Assembly (NCBI GenBank): GCA_963932465.1
Contig: OZ010788.1
Span: 200,324,559-200,388,558 of the forward strand
DNA: 64,000 bases
Reading direction: 5' to 3'
Source: Maratus speciosus
Taxonomy: Eukaryota > Arthropoda > Arachnida > Araneae > Salticidae
Part shown: positions 23,074-34,793 of the stretch, piece by piece
How positions within the stretch are numbered: the first letter of the stretch is position 1
Layout of the letters: every line of letters starts with the position of its first letter
Position numbers and translations under genes: made by a program
The notes under the pieces: model-generated
Seen by the model: only the letters and a program-made list of their open reading frames with translations
Databases searched by the model: none
Told to the model about the DNA's origin: nothing

Positions 23074-25624
23074 CCTTCAGACTACCAAAAAAAAGTATAT
23101 GCAAGAACTACCATTCGGGTCCATTGGACCCATATGTAAAATATATAGGATTTCAAAATATACAAAACACCCATTTATCTACAATGAATATATTTGTTAT
23201 TAATGCACCTTATACAATATATAAAAGTGATATATATAGTAATAGAGTAAGAAAGTAACACATACAGTAAGAAAGTAATATATATAGTATATTATAATGA
23301 CTACAAAACGTTTTTGATCATAATAAAATTATTCTGTACATGAAGTACAAATAACGACGGAATGTTCTCCGCAAACATTTTTCGTACACCTTGCATAATG
23401 TTCGTGTTTTTCGATCTTTTTTAGAGGGACAAATATGACATCTTGATTTTTTTCGTGGCGGTTCAAAACTATTTGCGTAAAGTTGTTCTGAAGTAGATGT
23501 TGAGACGGCGATACCTCCTTCACCTACTAATTCTTCTGCAAGTTGAATAATGAAATTCCGCCTTTTTTTCATTTTCGGATCACATTCAGCATTCAGTGAC
23601 AACCATATTATGTATGCATTCATCGCACTTATATCGATCATATTATAAAATACAATCAAAGGCCACCGATGTGTCATGCGTTTCACACTATATGCTCTTA
23701 CCATTTTGTCCATCGTATCTACTCCGCCTTTGGTTTTATTATAATCTAGGATTATTTGTGGCTTTTTTTCTAAGCTGTTGTCAATATCATAAGTGTTATG
23801 CATTGTGCTTAGCAAAGTAACAATTCTACCTTTTCTGGGACAGTAAGAGATGATGGTCGCCTTCTCTTGAAACCCAAATAAAGTAGAATATACAGAACGA
23901 TGTTTTGGATTTGTGAACACAGCGGGTAATTCAGCTTTATTTTTTCGAATTGTTCCAATAAGAGATAATTTTTTTGAAGTAAGATGTGTTGCTAATGCAT
24001 ATGACGTAAAAAAGTTATCACATGTAATATTACGACCAGAATTTTCAATTTCCTTCGTCAATCTTTTAACTACATTTTCTCCCTGATGAGATTCTCTTAC
24101 TTCATTTTTGCCTGTATATAGTTCCAGTTTCCAAGCATACGATGTTACGCTGTCACAAATAACCCAGAACTTCAATCCATACTTTCCAGGTTTAGATGGC
24201 ATATACTGACGGAAAGGACATTTTCCACGAAAAGAAACTAATTGCTCATCGACAGTCATAGACCAATTAGGAATATAAGGGTCTTGTAAATAGCTATTCC
24301 ACAATTCAAAGCATTCTCTTATTGGCTCTAATTTATCAGTTGATCTTCTTTTACGCCTCTCAGCAGCATCATCAAATCTTATGACACGTAATATACTTGT
24401 GAATCTATTGCGACTCATAATGTCCCGAAATATTTGTCTTCCATTTTTTATGCTCCAAAGTTCGCTTACTGTTTCATTTTTCGATTTATATACTCCAATA
24501 AGTAATAAAAGTCCGATGAATTTTTTAAGTTCTATAATATCTATAGGTTTCCACTCTTTATCGAATACTCTATTGCCTTCCGCGTTTGTCCATTTTACTA
24601 TAATTTCCAAAAGTCTTTTTCGGAAATAGATAAGAAATGAGGATGATATGGAATCCACTTCACGATTTGCAAATCTTGAAGGTCCAGATTTTTCACGTAA
24701 AATACTGATTTCAGTACGTCTTCCTTGTGGTCTGGCAACTTCATTCTTATACCAGATCTGTGAATTATTTTTGGAAACAAAAGTAGAATTTGAAGTACTT
24801 GTGGTTGCTACATTTACTTCATTGGAATCATTATCAGATTCTGAGTAGGAATCAGAAATTTCATTATGTATTTCAACATAATCTACTTCACCTTCATCAG
24901 ACGACAGATTTTCATCATCGGTGTCGAATTCTATATCGTCCGGATTTTCCATAATTTTTTGAATTTCCTCTTGAGTCAATACTTTTTTTCTGTTCATCTT
25001 CAATTCAGTTTTTAACAAAAAATAGGTTAGGAAATAAGAAAATGATGAATATTTGTAAAATAACAAAGCACGTACAAACTACAGTTATTACTTGTCTTCA
25101 AATATCAAGTCCTATTTTCAATGAAAAGACTCAAAAACATCAATAGACACCATTCGCTCACTAACTGTGTCTGTTGATAAATGACTCTCTGAACCAGAAG
25201 TAACCTTTTATATATAGAGCACGAAGTTTACTAGATCAGTCTAGAATGTTCTCAAAACTTCATTATAAAGTCGCCAAATTTGGCGAGATTGGCGCTAAAA
25301 ATCCATCGCCAAATGGGCGATAAACAGCCAATTATGGTAACCCTGTTCCTCCTCATGATTTATGGCAACCCTAGAAAAAGAAAGCAACAGTATATTACGT
25401 TTGTTTTAATGTTGGGTCCAATGGACCCGCGTGGTAAACAACGAAACAAATTAAAAATAGGTAAAAAATTTCGAACAAAATTTTAATCGCAATTGCATAT
25501 ACATAGAGGAGACAATTGCAGGAAAAGTCATGTAATCGCGAAACTTTGAATGCTATTTTTCATGAGAAAAATTTACATTAAATATTGCTGTCGGGTCCAA
25601 TGGACCCGTCTGGTAGACGGAAGG
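23074..25624 (-). mobile_element. piggyBac element, nearly complete
   Basis: Flanked by TTAA on both sides (23070-23073, 25625-25628). TIRs are CCTTCAGACTACCA at the left and the complement of CCTTCCGTCTACCA at the right. Palindromes GGGTCCATTGGACCC (near 23118) and GGGTCCAATGGACCC (near 25415 and 25593) lie subterminally, twice at the transposase 5' side. Length 2551 bp. It carries one transposase gene on the minus strand. Excision and reinsertion at TTAA is the known behaviour of the family. Confidence 0.93.
23318..24997 (-). CDS. piggyBac transposase, frameshifted C-terminus
   Basis: DDE/D-type transposase that cuts and rejoins at TTAA. I choose the Met at 24997 (MNRKKVLTQEE) because the upstream 23 residues are hydrophobic and unlike the acidic start usual for the family; an upstream Met at 25066 is in frame. 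Residues 1-75 are acidic (DDIEFDTDDENLSSDEG). The catalytic aspartates are visible: D250 (TVDEQ), D327 (TCDNFF), D427 and D430 (GGVDTMDK), with HRWPLIVFYNMIDIS following. The C-terminus starts a Cys-rich domain (CHICPSKKDRKTRTLC), then leaves frame; the next frame supplies RCTKNVCGEHSVVICTSC and ends at 23329. This looks like a small indel (two lost bases would restore C-x2-C spacing). Otherwise 559 residues, close to the family's ~590. Confidence 0.92.
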   Translation of the reverse strand: MNRKKVLTQEEIQKIMENPDDIEFDTDDENLSSDEGEVDYVEIHNEISDSYSESDNDSNEVNVATTSTSNSTFVSKNNSQIWYKNEVARPQGRRTEISILREKSGPSRFANREVDSISSSFLIYFRKRLLEIIVKWTNAEGNRVFDKEWKPIDIIELKKFIGLLLLIGVYKSKNETVSELWSIKNGRQIFRDIMSRNRFTSILRVIRFDDAAERRKRRSTDKLEPIRECFELWNSYLQDPYIPNWSMTVDEQLVSFRGKCPFRQYMPSKPGKYGLKFWVICDSVTSYAWKLELYTGKNEVRESHQGENVVKRLTKEIENSGRNITCDNFFTSYALATHLTSKKLSLIGTIRKNKAELPAVFTNPKHRSVYSTLFGFQEKATIISYCPRKGRIVTLLSTMHNTYDIDNSLEKKPQIILDYNKTKGGVDTMDKMVRAYSVKRMTHRWPLIVFYNMIDISAMNAYIIWLSLNAECDPKMKKRRNFIIQLAEELVGEGGIAVSTSTSEQLYANSFEPPRKKSRCHICPSKKDRKTRTLCKVYEKCLRRTFRRYLYFMYRIILL

Positions 25625-25628
25625 TTAA

Positions 25629-26421
25629 TCAGTATCTAATAATTGGGACTGAGATGATGGGGACTGAGGTGATGTTTTTGTCTTAACAGCTGCACAGCCA
25701 TTTTGTTGAATCATTTTTCACACTTACAAATTATTAAACATGCCATCTAACATTTGTATGTTACATAAATAAAGTTGCAATAAGCTTTTTTTTTTTTTGT
25801 ATAAATAAAAAGTTGGGGACATGAATGATGCTATAAAAAATACTCATCCCTATTCAGAACAAAAACTAAATATTTCTCAATGTGAAACAAAAAGAAGAAC
25901 AACTTACCTTCATCCATGGGGACTAGTTGAACTTTAGTTGATGTTTCAATGGAAATAATTCTGTCAGAGCGCCACCTAGTACCTGTTAACCTGAATGTGT
26001 GTTTAGAGGGACTGAGATGATGGTTAACCTCAGGGACAAATATATATACTACAATATTTTATTATACAATCTATACTAATAAAGGAGAACTATATTTCCC
26101 CATACTGTATATATATATAGGTAAAAATACATAATAATAAAATTTAATAGTATTTATAGAAATTTTTACAGCATACATTTCATATTGCAAATTTGTACCT
26201 GGGGACAGGGACTGAAATGATGATTTCGTTTGTTTAAAGCTTAAAATTAATTATTTATACATTTTTCAGTTCTTGGTTGTAGTATAATTAATGATGTATT
26301 ATTAGCAGTGGGCGAAAATTGTCCAATTTTCAAATACTGACCCACATGAATGATAATTCCTGGAAGTGCGTTGCGAATCATTTGTGGTATGCATTTTTAA
26401 ATTTAACTAATTTTTTGCATA
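25629..26421. other. Non-coding repeat relics
   Basis: GGGACTGA(G/A)(A/G)TGATG recurs at about 25647, 25662, 26009 and 26211, suggesting remnants of an unidentified repeat. From 26300 the sequence is a relic of the ~150-bp tandem family into which the next Helitron is inserted. Confidence 0.45.
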
Positions 26422-27397
26422 CTAGGGGGCTCTGCCCCCTACGAGCTACGCTCGTCAACCCCCGTTCAGACACCGCAGACTCTAACAGCACGCTAATTTG
26501 ATCGCCTTTAAAAAGATTTCGGAAGATTGAATTATAATTTGAATCTGTCAATTATAATCTGACGTAATTTTCACCAAACTTTTCTTTCTCTTTTTAATAT
26601 TCACGTCAAAATACTTTTGTTAGAAATGAAATATTATGATCATCTTAAAATGTCAAGTAAATGTCTCGCGCAATTTTTAAATTAAAACTGTTTTGCTATA
26701 TTATTTTTTGTTCATTTTACGTAATAAGTGTAATATGGCGTAAATTCTCCTATTTAGGACTCTAACGCATGTTACTGAATTTATTATTTTACAATATTCT
26801 TTCTCATTTAAAATTCACGTGTAACTACAGTTTTTATGACGTAATTTTCAATGAGTTCCTGCTTTTTATATTTTTTGTTTATAATAGTCACGTGTAAAAT
26901 AAATTTTTAATTTGAAGCAAACATTACTGTTTGCGCTGTTTATACAGTTGGCAACAGTTTAAATTAATACAATTTTCTAAAATTTGTAAAAAATATCTCT
27001 CGAAATGCTGAAAATTTGAATTTAAAATAGAAATAAAACCTCGAAAAATTATTCAAATTAAAAAACTAACTGCAATCTGCACACCGGGAAATTCTGACGC
27101 ATAAAATGATCTAAAAATGATTAAATTCCTATGTACAGTTTTTGCTCCTATAAAACTTTTTTAATGGAACGATTTTGTCCAACTTTGGCATTAAATATCT
27201 CTTAAAATAATTCTTCGATTTGAAAACTGTCTGCATCAGCGTGTTTATCAAACATTTTTCTATAATACTACCGATTTTCATATTTTTGTATGCAACAGTT
27301 TTTTTTAATATTAACGAAGAAAGACCTCCGGTCACAAAAAATTCAAAACCGGCGGCGGCGGTGACAGCGGTAGTTACTTTTTTTTAGAATAGAGAGA
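26422..27397 (-). mobile_element. Helitron family H1, copy C (complete)
   Basis: 976-bp complete copy. Minus-strand 5' end A|TCTCTCTATTCTAA (27397) and 3' end CTAG|T (26422-26425, preceded on the plus strand by A 26421), with hairpin GGGGG-CTCTG-CCCCC at 26425-26439 and GAGC-TAC-GCTC next to it. The insertion is between A and T with no duplication. Body aligns with copy B along its length but lacks about 250 bp internally. No Rep/helicase. Confidence 0.87.
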
Positions 27398-28769
27398 TTA
27401 CTTGGTATGTATCAATTCTATTGATCGTATATAGGCTGGACAAAATAATTCTAGTACAATTCCGTTTATTGACGAAAATTGCTGAAATAAAATTTTAATT
27501 ATGCATTTCGTAACTGAACTGAATTTTAGCATACTGCGTATTGTATACATATACAAACCTATAAATCATGCTTGCTTTCTGACACATTTCTGATTTTTGT
27601 TCTCAAACGTATGAAATTGTAATTCAGAAATTATGTAATCGAAAAGTTTCCACATTTTTCGATAAGGAAATCTTTCAGAAAATGCTTCCAAAGTTGCTGT
27701 TTTGAACTGAATTTCCGGACGCGACAGCGCGGGAAAGGAAAAAACTACCGTCATGGGACAACAGTCGCTTATAACTCAAGATACTCCTTTATCGGAAAAT
27801 GAAAAAAGAAAAACTGTTCGATTTCAAATATTTTTATTAATAATGCCTAGAAGTGTCATGCTTTTATGCTTAAAAATGAATCCGAAAATGTGTCAAGAAC
27901 TTTCTCATTATTAACCCTTTTATGTACTGAATTATAAATTCATGAAAATTTTATCTTCTAAAGCATTTTTCGTGAATTGTTTAAACTACATTAGAAGATT
28001 TACATAATCATTTAATAAATTTTAGAAGGATTTTAGAAGGGTTGAATTATTTAGAAGGATTCATTAAATTTGAATTTATAGGGATTTGGGGCAATATTTA
28101 TAACCCCCCCTCAAATCTTTTATTTTAATTGCAAAACTTTTGTTACTAAATAAGGCAACTAACTCCCTATGAAAATAGTGGTAGTCAAAATAAAATTTTA
28201 GTATTCGTCTGGCAATACTGCGTCAAAAACTGACATACCTACTTTGAGGGGCTTCCGAGTTGTCTACAACTTTATACCCTGTCTATTGATGATTGTATTA
28301 AAATTAATGAGCCATTGGGATATAAAGTCTAACTGTAGTAAAATACTACTATGAAATGTTACTAAAAATGAAAGTATAAAAATGAAAAATTGCTTTTAAA
28401 GAAAAGTGGTATTATAAAGTTAAAATAGTAAGAAACCTTACTGGTTTAGCGGCCGGTGATTAAATTTCACATTTATTTTGTTTTGAATTTTTACCGGTGG
28501 CTGTTTTATTTCGCGTCTAGACGCTGGCCAAGTATCGACTTCTCGCGATAACGGTAAATCGATACAGTTTTTTATAATAATTAATTTAATTAAACGTATT
28601 TTCGGCTTGTCAGACCTAGTCATATCTAGTCCATTTTGTTCGTGTGACTTTTTAACCATTTGGAAAAATGGTTATTGTCCTCTGTCAGGGTAGGAAATCA
28701 AAAACATATCTGAAGCGTTTTATTAGTTGAATCCGCATTTTATTCGTTTTCTGATTGGTCTATACAGTA
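27398..28769. other. Non-coding repeat relics
   Basis: 27398-27560 continues the tandem-family relic. 27911 reads TTAACCCTTTTATGTACTG and the following ~220 bases are an inverted match to 49990-50200, where the equivalent end is GGGATATAAAGGGCTAA; this looks like another dispersed TTAA-ended repeat. 28250-28700 contains nothing recognised. Confidence 0.45.
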
Positions 28770-29600
28770 ATCTGTATTGTCCTTTTACTTTCAACAGAGA
28801 TGGATACTTCTGTTGCCACTATGACAAAAAAGTAATAAAAACTACAAAAAAGAAATTCAATAACTCAGAAAGAAATTGAGATACAGCTTTCAAACAAATT
28901 ACATTTAAAAGTACATTTTTTTTCTCTATACGACGGTGTAAAAAGTAATATTGTGGGATGTTTAGAAGTTTAAGAATGAAATTTCATTTAAAATTGGTCC
29001 AGGAATATTAATGTTTAATCCATGGCGTACGCAATTTATAACCAGCTCCGTAGAAGTTTAAAAATTTACAGTACCGAAAATTGTAAAACTGAAATTTCTT
29101 TTAAAATTTGTTCATGATGGGTCCAGGAATGTTAATGTTTAATTCATGGCGTACGTAATGTATGATCAACTCCGTGCGGTTTTTTATGTCTTAAATTTTA
29201 GTCTTCGAAAAAATCATTTTCCAAATGGTCGTTGTAATTTGTTAAATTGCTTTTTAGCCCCCGGGATGGTAGGCTATTTCTTTCTCCCAGCTTATTTTGT
29301 CTTCAAAAAATACCGTTACCTTGCGGAAGCTAGCAATAAACAAAGCAGATATATCATTGTGCGATTAAATGCTGTATAGCAATTTTTTAAATTTCTAAGC
29401 ATCGCACATTTTCAATTTTTATACCATCGTATTGGAAAAAAAAGTACGTTTAAATGCAATTTGTTTGAAAACTGTATCTCCCTTTATTTTTGAAATATTA
29501 ATTTTTTTGTAGTTTTTAGCACCATTTATTTAATTTTGGCAACTCAAGTACTCCATTTATATAGAAAGTAAAGGGAAAATAGTTGAAAAATAACAATTAT
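28770..29600. repeat. Foldback-type repeat with internal duplication
   Basis: 28780-28960 and 29380-29560 are inverted to each other (TTTAAAAGTACATTTTTTTT ... and its complement, CTTTCAAACAAATT / AATTTGTTTGAAAAC). Between them a ~60-base block containing GTCCAGGAAT.TTAATGTTTAAT and CATGGCGTACG occurs twice (about 28990 and 29118). Non-coding. Confidence 0.6.
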
Positions 29601-29738
29601 ATCTTTTTGTTGCCATTTTCTCATAACAACCGAAAGAAAATGTAATTAAAATACGTGCTATTTTGAAAAAATATAAACGAATAATTTCTGTTAGAACATG
29701 GAGCTATTATAAACTGTATTTAATTTTAAGTATCTGTA

Positions 29739-30001
29739 GACGCTTTCAGTGTGACGTCAGTCATGACGTTTTGGTTGGAAACTGAACCAAACAAACGGCT
29801 GCTATGCGTCATCTCTTTTTAAATATAAATTGTGGAAAATATTACCAGTACGTATCAAGTATTAAAAAACTTAGATGTGGGATATAGATATAAGATATAG
29901 CTGCAACACACAAACAAAATAGAAAATACAACATAGCAACCGTTTATTTGGGGTCAGTTTCTAACCAAATCGTCATGAATAACGTCACCACTGAAATCGT
30001 C
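29739..30001. mobile_element. TA-site MITE with preserved empty site
   Basis: 263 bp with inverted ends GACGCTTTCAGTG and the complement of GACGATTTCAGTG, extending about 46 bases (CATGACG.TTTGGTT.GAAACTGA). TA lies on both sides (29737-29738, 30002-30003). The homologous arm at 33100-33135 reads through the site without insertion (AATATCTATATTAATG), so insertion and TA duplication are directly demonstrated. Confidence 0.85.
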
Positions 30002-30049
30002 TATATTAATGTTACAAACAAATGAATGCCTATGAATCATTAGGTAGCT

Positions 30050-30050
<1 letters not shown>

Positions 30051-30088
<38 letters not shown>
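30051..30088. repeat. Poly(T) run, 38 bases
   Basis: Uninterrupted T tract inside the left arm of the inverted repeat; the right arm has only a short A run at the matching place (near 33064), so this is a local expansion. Confidence 0.85.
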
Positions 30089-30089
<1 letters not shown>

Positions 30090-30809
30090 TCGAGTTCCTT
30101 TAATGACGGCATCTTTTTGCTGCATTTGTGTATTATTTTGCGATAGTGACATCCTTATGCATGCTTTTCTGTAGATGTTTAAGAGTGGATCGTAAATGTG
30201 GAAATCTTAAGCGGATGCGAAGGACGTCATTTTACATAAAATAAAAGTGTGTGCTTTAAGTCTTAAAATTTAAATAGGTTTTGTACTATTTATATATAAA
30301 TATTTTTTTCATGGGGGCGACACTAAATTTAGAAAAAGCAAAATTCCTATTTTCTAGTTGTTTTTTTTATTATTATTATTGATTAACATTTTCTTTTTCA
30401 ATTCTATGTTCACGGGCATTTCGAAGTCACCGGCTGCCGGGCTATCTTGTTTTCCATTGAAAAGAAAACGTCGTTGGGTATTTCTGTGATCTGACCGTTC
30501 TTGAGCTGATTCTTTATTACGTGTAATATTTGTCTCGCAACGCGATAACAATTAAAGATTAACCCGCATAAGCTGCAATTACCATAAATCTATTTAATTA
30601 CTATATTGCCTGTCGCCACATTTAAGATGCAGATCACAATGTTACACGTTTTACGCCTCGATTTCACAAATGTCACTTTATAATTGTGAGATTCACTCTA
30701 AGTTCTACCGACGGATCTGCTAATCTTAATTGATTAATTAGTCTTTGTCCGACGAACGAAGTTAACGTCTTTCATTCTAACACGTAGAATTAAAACAGCT
30801 TCCGTGTGT

Positions 30810-32010
30810 TTACGTATATGGTTACAATTGCTCTTATAATTGTTGAAATAGGTCACTGTTTTCGTTTATAATAAATGCCAATTATAAGTATATTTAGAGA
30901 GTAGGGAGAAAGAAAGATTTGGGGAAGGAAAGTAACCTTTTTTAAGTGGAAGTTTTCTTTTGTTTTTCTCCCAAATACAGGGTGTCTCAACGTATGTGGT
31001 GACAACTGGTCTTTTAATTGTTGAAATAGGTCACTTTTTCGCTTACTATAAATGCCAATTATGAGTATTTAGACAGCAAACTGATTAGGGAAGGAAAGTA
31101 ACTTTTTTTTTAATTTGAAGTTTTTTTTTTTTTTCCCCTCCCAAATGCAGGGTCTCAATACAGGGTCTCAATATATATGGTTACAACTGGTCTTTTAATT
31201 GTTGAAATAGGTCACTATTTCCCTTTACTATAAATGCCAATTATAAGTATTTAGACAGCAAACTGATTAGAGAAGGAAAGTAACTTTTTCTTTAAATTTG
31301 AAGTTGCTGTTTTTTTTATCCTCCCAAATACAGGGTGCCTGAACGTATATCGTTACAACTGGTCTTTCAATTGTTGAAATAGGCCACTGTTTTCCTTTAT
31401 TATAAATGCCAATTATATTAAGACAACAAACTGATTAGGGGAAGAAAGTAACTTTCTTTTAATTGGAAATATTTTGTTTTCTTTCTCCCAAATACAGGGT
31501 GTCTCAACGTATATGATTACAATTGGTCTTTTAATTGTGGAAAAAGGTCATTTTTTTCGTTTATTATAAATGCCAATTATAAGTATTTAGACAGAAAACT
31601 GATTAGGGAAGGAAAGTAATTTTTTTTAATTTGAAGTTTATGTTGCTTCCCCCCCCCCACCCCGAAATACACATACGTCTCAACGCATATGGTTACAATT
31701 GGTCTTTTAATTGTAAAATAGGTCGCTGTTTTCGTTTATTATAAGTGCCAATTATACGTATTTAGACTGAAAACTGATTGGGGATGGAAAGTATCTTTTT
31801 TCAATTGAAAGATTTTTTTGGGTTTTTTTTTTTTTTCGAATACAGGGTGTCTCAACGTATATGGTGACAACTGGTCTTATAATTGTTGAAATTTCGTTTA
31901 TTATAAATGACAATTATAAGAATTTAGACAGCAACTTGATTGGGGAAGGAAAGCAACTTTTTCTTATTTGAAATTTTTTTGTTTGTTTCTTTCCCCTTAC
32001 ACAGGGTGTC
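30810..32010. repeat. ~170-bp tandem satellite, about 7 units
   Basis: Units contain ACAGGGTGTCTCAACGTAT, GGTCTTTTAATTGTTGAAAT, TATAAATGCCAATTATAAG, ATTTAGACAGCAAACTGATT and GGAAGGAAAGTAACTTTTT followed by a T-rich stretch. ACAGGGTG-like starts fall near 30976, 31147, 31329, 31492, 31840 and 32001. Units differ mainly in T-tract length. The array sits between the two inverted arms. Confidence 0.85.
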
Positions 32011-32799
32011 TCAAAAAATTTAAACTTTATTTTATTTTTTATCTGTTTTATATAAGTAGAGAATGAAAATTGCGACAAGAAAGAAAAATCATACGTCAAT
32101 CATAGATTATGTAACACTTTCCAACATATTCAGAATAATGTAACAAAACTACACCGTTTAATAAGTTAAAATATTATGTCTAATTCAATCATTATGGAAA
32201 AACCTAACACATTTGAAAACCCAATTTCAGCTGTTTCGATCTACATTCGGAAAATTATCCGAATTCTTTGAGCAGACCTGTCTATGATATATAGATTTAT
32301 ATTTATTAACTACATGCATGCAATCTTTTTTTTTTTTTTTTTTTTATCGCAATCATGTCTGTTTTCCTTCGCTTCACGTAGGTAGCTTTTCAGAGTCTTT
32401 TCAATGCTCTCGGAAGTGTTTTCCCAGAATTCGCTTTATCAAACGCCTAACTTTTGTAAATAGAAATGCGCGGTAACGCTCGATGGAACATAGCTTCATT
32501 TAGGTGTATGTAAAAGAGTTGCATTTTTTTATGAATTAATAGAGGGAAAAACCTCCCACCGAAATAAGTTCGTAACTGGAAAGATAAGTTTATGAAGTTT
32601 ATGAAGAAATTAAAGATTGCTGCTTAATTTTGCTATGAAGGTAAATTAAAGTTTAAAAAAAGTATTAACTAAAGCTAAATTTAATTCACTCTCTTATCAG
32701 TAAGATATTAAAGAACGCATAAAGTCAAGATCAAGAAAGTCGAGTTTCACATAAACAAAACTTTAGTCACACTTTCAGATCAACTGTAACATATTCAGC
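32011..32799. other. Non-coding spacer
   Basis: Contains a reverse-oriented unit of the 11040-type tandem family near 32130-32290 and a 22-base T run near 32326-32345. No gene recognised. Confidence 0.4.
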
Positions 32800-33490
32800 G
32801 AAGAAATAATCACTAGAGAACAGTAATTCTGCTTTTTCAGAATTTAGTGCCACCACCGATGAAAAAAAATGTATTTATAAATAGCACAAATCATATTTCA
32901 ATTTTAAGATTCTCTTTTTAACATGCGCTTTTATTTTATGTAAAATGGCGTCATTCCACATTTACGATCCTTAAACATCTACAGTAAAGTATGCATAGGA
33001 CGTCATTATCGCAAAATAATACACAAATGCAGCAAAAAGATGCCGTCATTAAAGGAACTCGACAAAAAAAAACGGACTCTCTAATGATTCATAGGCCTTC
33101 ATTTGTTTGTAACATTAATATAGATATTTAAAATTAAATATAGTTTACAATAGCTCCATGTTTTAACAGAAATCATTCGTTTATATTTTTTTCAAAATAG
33201 CACGTATTTTAATTACATTTTCTTTCGGTTGTTATGAAAAAATTGCAACAAAAATATATAATTAATATTTTACAACTATTTTTCCTTGACTTTCTACAGA
33301 AATCGAATACTTCCGTTCCCAATATTAAGCAAATTGCTCCAAAAACTACAAAAATTTAATATTTCAAAAATAAATAGAGGTGCAGTTTTCAGACAAACTG
33401 TATTTAATAGTACTTTTTTTTTCTAATACGACGGTATAAAAATTTAAAATGTCCGATTCTTGGAAGTTTTAAAAATTGCTATAGAGTATA
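32800..33490. repeat. Right arm of ~1-kb inverted repeat
   Basis: Reverse complement of 29370-30370 without the MITE and long T tract. Includes TCATTAAAGGAACTCGACAA and AATCATTCGTTTATATTTTT, each with counterparts in the left arm. Confidence 0.7.
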
Positions 33491-33661
33491 GCATACCGTA
33501 CCGGGGCTAATAAATGGGAATAAAATATATCACATACGAAGAAATGCATATAGCATTACCTGATGCTTTTCCATGTTTTTTTCGTGCAGTTTTCTTGTTA
33601 AGACGAGTATCAGGAAGACGCGGAAGAGTTGTGGAAGAAAAGTGACTTGGCTGTACATGTA

Positions 33662-34396
33662 CAGGCATCCCCCCGATTTACGTAAGCAATGCGTTCTATA
33701 AATTTTTGCGTAACTTGAATTTTATGTAAGTCGAATTTGTTAATTGCTTAGGTAAAATTTCGTAAGAAACTGTATTATTTATTATGTACATATAGTATAT
33801 ACATTATTTACGCAGTATTATTTTATAAATAAAGCAACATGCAGCAGTATTTACTTGGATATAAACTATAAAAGTACGACAAAATATAAAAACTGAAAGA
33901 ACAATTTTGAAATAAAAAATACCTTGTGGAATGCGGGATTTATAAATTTAACATTGTTGAATTAATTTATACCAATTTTGAATCTACATCAAAGGACTAG
34001 GTGAAGAATCTACATCAAAAGAACAGCTGAAGCTAGAAGAAAAATACACTCGTTCCTCTTCATCGAAACTTTAAAATTAGGTTTTGTTATGGTTTGAATA
34101 AAGCTAACAAAATTGTACCGCTTAAAGCTGAGTTTTTTTTCTTTTTGCCTCATTGCAATCAGATTTTTGTTTGTTTTATCAAAAATTTTATTGTATATCC
34201 CAATAAAAATATAACTCTATACAATATATATAAAACTATATCATTGTTGTGATTTTTATCTGCATATTTCATTTATAAAACAATTATCAAAAGTATGCAA
34301 ATGCATATCAAACGTGCTAGCGTTCATAAATGTAATTTTTGAGATTTATTACGTAAGTGTGAATTTACGTAAGTCGCGTATTACGTAAGTTGAAGA
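33662..34396. mobile_element. Pogo/Tigger-like remnant (one end)
   Basis: After TA (33660-33661) reads CAGGCATCCCCCCGATTTAC, resembling tips of pogo/Tigger-type elements. TACGTAAG.. motifs recur at both sides (33679, 33726, 34352-34390). No matching right tip and no transposase, so this is a partial, low-certainty call. Confidence 0.35.
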
Positions 34397-34793
34397 ATGT
34401 CAATACTAAGATCTAAGTACTATACTATCATGGAAATTCTGAGCCGGAGCTGTCAAGAATGTCCAATAGAGTCAAGATTTTGCAAAAAATGTCCAATGCA
34501 GGCAAGATTTTGCAAAAAATGCTATTTTTATGCAAAGACATTATCTGTAGAAATCATTCTCATAAAGTGTGAACAAACTTTTGTATTGATACCTACATTT
34601 AAAAAAAAAAGACAAATGTTTCTTAATCCAACACTTATCTTTCTTAAAGATTACAAAAATATAATACAACACCTTCCGAGTTGGGAACTATATTTCGAAA
34701 AGCGTTCTTTTTATCTTCAGAAACCTTAGAAACTATTAGATTTTCGATATTTAATCAAACATTTCTGAAATAAAATTTTATTTGTCATCCTTA

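Larger units (their letters stand above)
29370..30370. repeat. Left arm of ~1-kb inverted repeat
   Basis: Matches 32800-33490 in reverse complement, from TGCTGTATAGCAATTTTTTAAA to the CACTAAATTTAGAAAAAGCA side. The left arm is longer because it has gained a MITE (29739-30001) and a T tract (30051-30088) where the right arm has only about nine A. Non-coding; a large old transposon in two opposed copies is the simplest reading. Confidence 0.7.

Noticed and set aside
26071..26090. A|TCTATACTAATAAAGG as a Helitron 5' end
   Set aside because: Resembles Helitron starts, but no 3' hairpin plus CTAG could be linked to it.
30810..32010. Regular repeat spacing reminiscent of a CRISPR array
   Set aside because: Units of ~170 bp vary throughout without short conserved repeats and unique spacers; it is a eukaryotic satellite.
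34397..34729. 110-codon frame with repeated SRFCKKCP motif
   Set aside because: The CKKCP repeats come from a 39-base direct duplication of AT-rich DNA; no conserved Cys spacing beyond that and no homologue recognised.
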